A stretch of DNA of 16,929 bases, from assembly GCA_964575975.1 (NCBI GenBank), contig CAZNTU010000114.1, positions 1-16,929 on the forward strand, given 5' to 3'. The translations under genes were made by a program, and so were the position numbers. Below are positions 13,176-16,929 of the stretch, piece after piece (position 1 is the stretch's first letter; each line of letters begins with the position of its first letter). The DNA comes from G963674505 sp964575975 (lineage in GTDB: Bacteria > Desulfobacterota > Desulfobacteria > Desulfobacterales > SKZT01). The notes under the pieces were generated by a model that saw only the letters and a program-made list of their open reading frames with translations, searched no databases and was not told the origin of the DNA.

Positions 13176-14185
13176 TGCAACCCCCTTTTGCGCTTTTGAA
13201 TTCGTCCGGAGGAATTCGCGTGTTTTACGGAAAGTTTTTCCCCCTCGACGCATGCGCTTGCCGCCTTTTCGAGATGTTCGGCAAGCCGGGCGGGCGATTC
13301 CGATTCGATTCGCGCCGCTTCGATATGGCCCCGAATTTCCGAAAACAGATATTTTATGTCGAGAGCGGTCTCGCCGGCAAGAAGCGGTGGCCCTTCCGGT
13401 TTGGTTTGGTTCCGGGCGCCCTGCCCGACTTTTCGCGCGGCAGTGATGTCCCGGTTCGTGCCCCTTACCCCTTCCCAATCTCCCGACCGCGAATAAACGG
13501 GGACGCAAGCCAAACCGATCCATTTTTCCTCGCCCGAGGATGTCGCAATTCTATATTCAAGCTCGAACGGCTTTTTGGATTTCTTCGTCTTTTTTAAAAA
13601 AGACGCGAGCCTTTTCTGATCTTTTTCATGGGCGATTTCGAAAAACAAGTAGGGATTCTTGTCGAAGTCTTCCTTGGAGAAGCCGGTGATTGTTTCGCAG
13701 GACGGGGAGTTGTACAGAAAAAGGTCGTCGGGTCCGATCCAGAACTCCCAGTCTGGGGAGGAGTCGGCGATGGTCCTGAATATCAGTTCGCGATCCCTTG
13801 CGATTCGGTCCTGTCCGGCCTTGTAGAGACCCATTTCGATGGCGGCGAGAAGCTCGTCGTCGTTGATGGGTTTCATGATGAAACCGTAGGGTTCGGTAAC
13901 TTTTGCCCTTTCCAGCATTTCCCCGCCGATACGGGCCGTCAGGTAAACGACCGGCGCCCCGACCTCGGAGCGGATGCGGTCGGCCGCTTGGATGCCGTCC
14001 ATATCCCCCTTCAGGACGATATCCATCAGAACCAAATCGGGGGTTTCCGTCTTCGCCTTTTCGATCGCGGTTTCACCCTCGGCCGCGACACCGCAGACGA
14101 GATATCCCTTCCCGTAGAGTTTCGCGATCAGGATTTCGACAATCCCGAAATCGGCTTCCACTATCAAAATTTTGGTCGGTGTCAT
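13172..14185 (-). CDS. REC-PAS response regulator without an output enzyme domain
   Basis: 337 residues. Residues 1-125 are a CheY-like receiver: acidic E10 and D12, phosphoacceptor D55 in LVLMDIVL, T83 and K105 in IMKPI. Residues 133-255 form a PAS domain (FRTIADSSPDWEFWIG, ITGFSKEDF, ending in GTNRDITAARK). The remaining 80 residues are helical and polar (FSEIRGHIEAARIE, HLEKAASACVEG), with no HisKA H-box, HATPase, GGDEF, EAL or DNA-binding motif. Such proteins act as phosphorelay or sensory adaptors in the cytoplasm. No histidine kinase is visible in the window, so it is an orphan regulator here. The ATG at 14185 has only a weak GGAA ahead of it. Its stop overlaps the crotonase start, which makes that protein the likely partner. 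Confidence 0.85.
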   Translation of the reverse strand: MTPTKILIVEADFGIVEILIAKLYGKGYLVCGVAAEGETAIEKAKTETPDLVLMDIVLKGDMDGIQAADRIRSEVGAPVVYLTARIGGEMLERAKVTEPYGFIMKPINDDELLAAIEMGLYKAGQDRIARDRELIFRTIADSSPDWEFWIGPDDLFLYNSPSCETITGFSKEDFDKNPYLFFEIAHEKDQKRLASFLKKTKKSKKPFELEYRIATSSGEEKWIGLACVPVYSRSGDWEGVRGTNRDITAARKVGQGARNQTKPEGPPLLAGETALDIKYLFSEIRGHIEAARIESESPARLAEHLEKAASACVEGEKLSVKHANSSGRIQKRKRGLQ

Positions 14186-14313
14186 TGAACCATTCCGTGA
14201 CGAGTTGTCGATTTATTGGAAACATACCCATGAAGATACGCAAAATCAAACAAGAGCGAAAGGAACGAACACTATGCGCCGGGGAAAATTCCCGTCTGGT
14301 TCCGGAACTCGCT

Positions 14314-15309
14314 TCAGTTCAAATCCAGACGGAAAGCCTTGGTTTTCATCTCCTCTATCACGTAATCCAAGATTCGATCCAAGTCTGTTTGGGGTTCGAA
14401 ACCGATGAAACTCTTTATTTTTTCGATTCCGGGCACTCTTCTTCGCATATCCTCGAAATCCTTTTTAAAGGCTTTTTCGTAGGGAATCATTTCGATCGTG
14501 GACGATGAACACGTTTTTTCGATGATTTTCTCTGCCAGTTGCAGAATGGTGATTTCCTCGGTACCGCCCACGTTGAACACCTCCCCGAAAGTGTTTTCGT
14601 TTTCCATGAGCTTGACTAGAGCGAAAACCACGTCCTTGACGTACGTAAAAGTCCGGGTTTGTTTTCCGTCGTCGTAGACGGTCAGCGGTTCGTTGCGCAG
14701 GGCCTGCTCGACGAACCTGGGGATCACCATGCCGTACGCGCCCGTCTGGCGGGGTCCAACCGTGTTGAACAACCTGGTAATGACGACTTTCAGTCCCTTG
14801 ACGCTGTGGTAAGCCAGCGCGGTGAACTCGTCCATCAGCTTGGACGTCGCGTAGCTCCAGCGCGACTTGTTGGAAGGACCGTAGATGATGTTGTCGGTCT
14901 CAACGAGGGGCGCGTGAAGATGTTTTCCGTAAACTTCGGAGGAGGAAGCGATCAGGACCTTTTTGTTTAGCCTGGAGCAGAGATCCAGGACAATTTCGGT
15001 TCCTTGGATGTTGGTTCTGATGGATTCCAGAGGATTTTCCAGGATGTAGCGAACCCCGACGGCCGCCGCCAGATGATAGACCCGGTCGGCGGACCCGATC
15101 AGTTCGGCCATCGCCCTGGGGTTCAATATCGTGTCTATGTGGACGGCAAGCCTTTTGTCGTATTCCGGAATCCTTTGAAGAAACCGGATGTTGTCCAAAG
15201 ATCCGGTGGAAAGATCGTCAATGATGGACACTTGATCTCCCCTTGCTAGCAAGGCTTCCGCCAAGTGAGAGCCGATGAATCCCGCTCCCCCCGTAATTGC
15301 AACTCTCAT
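14314..15309 (-). CDS. NAD-dependent sugar-nucleotide epimerase/dehydratase (extended SDR)
   Basis: 331 residues, ATG preceded by AAAGGAG at good spacing. The Rossmann motif GGAGFIG (7-13), D31-D32 at the end of strand 2 (NAD preference), SSSEVYG (122-128) and the catalytic Y153-x3-K157 are intact. The later blocks VGPRQTGAYGMVIPRFV and TRTFTYVKDVV fit the UDP-glucuronate decarboxylase / UDP-glucose-4-epimerase group of extended SDRs, which make nucleotide sugars for lipopolysaccharide or exopolysaccharide in the cytoplasm. The exact substrate cannot be fixed. No glycosyltransferase lies beside it. The downstream response-regulator gene is 128 bases away, so co-transcription is possible but not certain. 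Confidence 0.9.
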   Translation of the reverse strand: MRVAITGGAGFIGSHLAEALLARGDQVSIIDDLSTGSLDNIRFLQRIPEYDKRLAVHIDTILNPRAMAELIGSADRVYHLAAAVGVRYILENPLESIRTNIQGTEIVLDLCSRLNKKVLIASSSEVYGKHLHAPLVETDNIIYGPSNKSRWSYATSKLMDEFTALAYHSVKGLKVVITRLFNTVGPRQTGAYGMVIPRFVEQALRNEPLTVYDDGKQTRTFTYVKDVVFALVKLMENENTFGEVFNVGGTEEITILQLAEKIIEKTCSSSTIEMIPYEKAFKKDFEDMRRRVPGIEKIKSFIGFEPQTDLDRILDYVIEEMKTKAFRLDLN

Positions 15310-15426
15310 ATGTTCAGCTCCTTTTCTGCATTCGTTTTTCTCTCGTTTTTATCAAAATTTTCGGAAAAATAACATCGGAAAAAAAGAAATTCGTCGACGA
15401 TTCGGTCGTTCTTATATCTACGGAAG

Positions 15427-15705
15427 TTGACGGACAATTCCAAGTTCTCCGGCGAGAAGTTGGAGGCGGAATATTGCGAACTCTGGCATCACGAAGGCAC
15501 GAGGGCCCGGATGGGGGCTGTCCTGATGCCTCCGGTCTATTCCTGACGACCCGGATTCTACGAGTGCAAGAGGCGTTTCGTGGAATTCATGGTAGAAAGC
15601 GGGCATTTGATCGAGAACGACCAGAAGGCGTACGTCGCGAAAGACTATCCCAACGCCACGAGAAGTACGATGAAACCGGAAGCGGTATTCGGAAAGAACC
15701 AATAA
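15427..15705 (+). CDS. Unrecognised gene with an in-frame TGA: selenoprotein candidate or pseudogene
   Basis: The frame is open from 15373 to TAA 15703-15705 except for one TGA at 15544-15546. Both halves look coding, with G/C-biased third positions and protein-like sequence: KFSGEKLEAEYCELWHHEG, GAVLMPPVYS before the TGA; RPGFYECKRRFVEFMVESG, KAYVAKDYPNATRSTMKPE after it. A 15-bp hairpin begins 6 bases after the TGA. If TGA is read as selenocysteine, the motif is U-x6-C and the product is about 92 residues. No ATG exists before the TGA except internal ones; TTG 15427 is a possible but weak start, so the N-terminus may be lost. It runs toward ssb and shares the hairpin at 15731-15757. I do not recognise the family. 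The other choice is a nonsense-mutated remnant. Confidence 0.45.
15553..15588 (+). promoter_or_regulatory. SECIS-like hairpin after the in-frame TGA
   Basis: Bases 15553-15567 pair with 15573-15576 and 15578-15588, giving 15 base pairs (three are G-U wobbles in the lower and middle stem plus one near the loop), one bulged U (15577) and a 5-base loop AAGAG (15568-15572). The loop lies 22-26 bases after the TGA, within the range described for bacterial SECIS elements. The first two loop bases are A, not the usual G-containing pair, unless the top four weak pairs open to a GU-starting loop. Confidence 0.45.
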
Positions 15706-15730
15706 GACCGTCTTGAAATAATGAAGCACG

Positions 15731-15757
15731 ACGGGCGGTCCCTACTGGACCGCCCGT
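15731..15757. terminator. Shared hairpin between the TGA-containing frame and ssb
   Basis: ACGGGCGGTCC (15731-15741) and GGACCGCCCGT (15747-15757) form a perfect 11-bp GC-rich stem with a CTACT loop, 5 bases after the ssb stop on the minus strand and 25 bases after the facing frame. It is placed as a bidirectional terminator, although neither side has a proper T-run. Confidence 0.6.
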
Positions 15758-15761
15758 ATGG

Positions 15762-16226
15762 TTAGAACGGTATGTCGTCCTCGTTGGCGTCGGGGTAGGG
15801 AGGTTCGGGTATTTCCTGTGGCGCGGGCCGGGAGGGCGAGGAGGCGGCGGCCGACGGCTTGGATGAGCCGGGGCTTTGGCCCTGACCTTGGCCTTCTTTG
15901 GTCCCTAGCATCAGCAGTTGATTGGCGATAATTTCTGTCGTATATCGTTTGTTTCCGTCCCGGTCTTCCCATTCCTTTGTTTGAATTCTTCCTTCGATAT
16001 AAACTTGCTTGCCCTTCGAGAGGTATTCTCCGCAGATTTCGGCCGTTTTACCAAATGCGACTATTCTGTGCCATTCCGTCCGTGTTTCCTTTTGACCGTC
16101 TTTTCCGGGCCATGTTTCGGAGGTTGCAATACTGAAATTTGCAACGGCCAAGCCGCTAGGTGTGTACCTAATTTCAGGGTCTCTACCGAGATTTCCAATG
16201 AGTATCGCTTTGTTTAAACCTGCCAT
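15762..16226 (-). CDS. ssb: Single-stranded DNA-binding protein
   Basis: 154 residues from ATG 16226, chosen because TTGGAGG lies about 6 bases upstream and MAGLNKAILIGNLGRDPE is the normal family start; the frame is open 13 codons further but without a ribosome site. Residues 1-108 are the OB fold (VANFSIATSETW, TEWHRIVAFGKTAEIC, GKQVYIEGRIQTKEW). A Gly/Gln/Pro/Ser-rich tail follows and the acidic tip DANEDDIPF is the docking peptide for replication and repair proteins. It binds single-stranded DNA in replication, recombination and repair. It is monocistronic. Full length for a bacterial SSB and intact. Confidence 0.97.
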   Translation of the reverse strand: MAGLNKAILIGNLGRDPEIRYTPSGLAVANFSIATSETWPGKDGQKETRTEWHRIVAFGKTAEICGEYLSKGKQVYIEGRIQTKEWEDRDGNKRYTTEIIANQLLMLGTKEGQGQGQSPGSSKPSAAASSPSRPAPQEIPEPPYPDANEDDIPF

Positions 16227-16261
16227 TTTTGCCTCCAATTTTTTGTGGAATTGTTTACCGA

Positions 16262-16290
16262 CCATTACAAAAGATTTGAAAGGATGTCAA
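16262..16290 (-). promoter_or_regulatory. Promoter of ssb
   Basis: On the minus strand a perfect -35 TTGACA (16285-16290) is followed after 17 bases by TAATGG (16262-16267), about 36 bases before the ssb start. The -35 is consensus and the -10 is weak. Confidence 0.5.
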
Positions 16291-16698
16291 CAAGAGCATG
16301 AAAACTATGGCCAAAGTCGGCAATTCGGAACGAGCGCGCCGAACTCGAAATAGTCGATCTTAAGACCAACCCCATCTTGGAATGATTCGCGTGGACTACA
16401 GAAGCCTCCATTCCGCGCTCCGAAGGTGGAACGAAAACTGTGGCGCGAAGGACGAATGAAAGATCGGCGGTCGAGGCGTACTTGTATCGGTAGCGCTGCC
16501 TTGGAAGGCGGCGCTACCGGGACTCCCCGACCGAAAACCGTCACCGGCGCAACTATTGCCGTTTTGGGCTGGGCGAAAACGACAAAAGACTCACCGCTCG
16601 CCCACGCATGGAGATTGTGCGGTCTGGAATATTTTAGGATCATAATCGAAAAAACGTTCCCTGCTTGGAGACGGCATCGACGAAAAGAGAAGAGGACA
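16291..16698. other. Gene-free spacer between ssb and the 55-residue gene
   Basis: Apart from the palindrome at 16488-16519, I see no gene, RNA or mobile-element gene in this 408-base stretch. The open frames on both strands here read through the palindrome (giving SAALEGGATG-like peptides) and have no ribosome sites or family signals. Confidence 0.5.
16488..16519. repeat. REP-like GC-rich palindrome, copy 2
   Basis: CGGTAGCGCTGCC (16488-16500) pairs with GGCGGCGCTACCG (16507-16519), with one G-T wobble and a 6-base loop. It matches copy 1 at 795-828 in stem sequence and loop size, differing at one stem position and in the loop. Confidence 0.75.
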
Positions 16699-16866
16699 AT
16701 GGCAAAAGACAAAAAAGAAAATGACCGCGCGCAGCGTATCGAGGATATGGAGCGAGAGCTTGACGAAATCTCGGGATGTAAAGCCGTTTCGCACATATCG
16801 GACTACCTGCCTGCTGACATGCACGAAAAATTTCTCCTGATTGTAACGGATTTGGGGGAACCCTGA
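16699..16866 (+). CDS. Small hypothetical protein
   Basis: 55 residues from ATG 16699, with GAGAAGAGGA as ribosome site. The frame is open further 5' to 16426, but that part reads through the palindromic repeat and is not coding-like. The N-terminal half is very charged (KDKKENDRAQRIEDMERELDE), a probable helix or short coiled coil; then a single Cys (GCKAVSHISDYLP) and a hydrophobic end (KFLLIVTDLGEP). No signal peptide or known motif. Function unknown. Confidence 0.55.
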   Translation: MAKDKKENDRAQRIEDMERELDEISGCKAVSHISDYLPADMHEKFLLIVTDLGEP

Positions 16867-16929
16867 AAGGGGGCGACATACAAGCCCAGGGCGGAACCCT
16901 CGTTGTTATACACAACTTTCCGCGTTGCC

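Noticed and set aside
15297..15716. Plus-strand 139-codon frame over the epimerase promoter region
   Set aside because: Its sequence is Arg/Gly-rich without family signals, while the neighbouring frame (with the TGA) shows better coding character.
1..16929. tRNA, rRNA or CRISPR arrays
   Set aside because: I looked through the non-coding stretches on both strands and saw no cloverleaf, rRNA-like or regularly spaced repeat sequence.

Overview
The window comes from a moderately GC-rich bacterial chromosome. A lipid A deacylase-family outer-membrane protein points to a Gram-negative (diderm) cell. Codons favour G or C in the third position, and the intergenic spaces hold many palindromes and small repeats. 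A Deltaproteobacteria-like or PVC-like (Lentisphaerae-type) bacterium would fit, but the sequence alone does not settle the lineage.

Left part (1-3725): the tail of an unknown gene and a small alpha-helical protein are followed by a repeat-rich spacer and a damaged LpxR-family gene. On the minus strand there is then an accessory stretch with two toxin-antitoxin-like pairs. One is a complete AbiEii/AbiGii nucleotidyltransferase toxin with a DUF6922-like partner. The other is a partner protein with a shortened DUF6516-like protein. Between the pairs lies a roughly 290-bp element with long imperfect inverted arms, which looks like a non-autonomous mobile element.

Centre (3834-10292): a compact minus-strand operon reads ParA ATPase, small acidic protein, winged-helix protein, AAA-type ATPase, and a fusion of a Cas4/RecB-like iron-sulfur nuclease domain with an FtsK/SpoIIIE DNA-pumping motor. 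It has a plausible promoter at one end and a hairpin-plus-T-run terminator at the other, and the last three genes overlap or nearly touch. I do not recognise this combination as a named system, and it is the best candidate in the window for an undescribed DNA-processing or defence system.

Right part (10403-16929): a divergent CoA-disulfide-reductase/rhodanese fusion is followed by a convergent minus-strand group. That group holds a sugar-nucleotide epimerase, a REC-PAS response regulator, and a crotonase-fold protein translationally coupled to it that lacks both usual catalytic glutamates. Between the epimerase and ssb there is a short plus-strand reading frame interrupted by an in-frame TGA. 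A 15-bp hairpin follows the TGA at SECIS-like spacing, so the gene is either a selenoprotein or a decaying gene. After ssb come a spacer with a second copy of a GC-rich palindrome and a 55-residue unknown protein.
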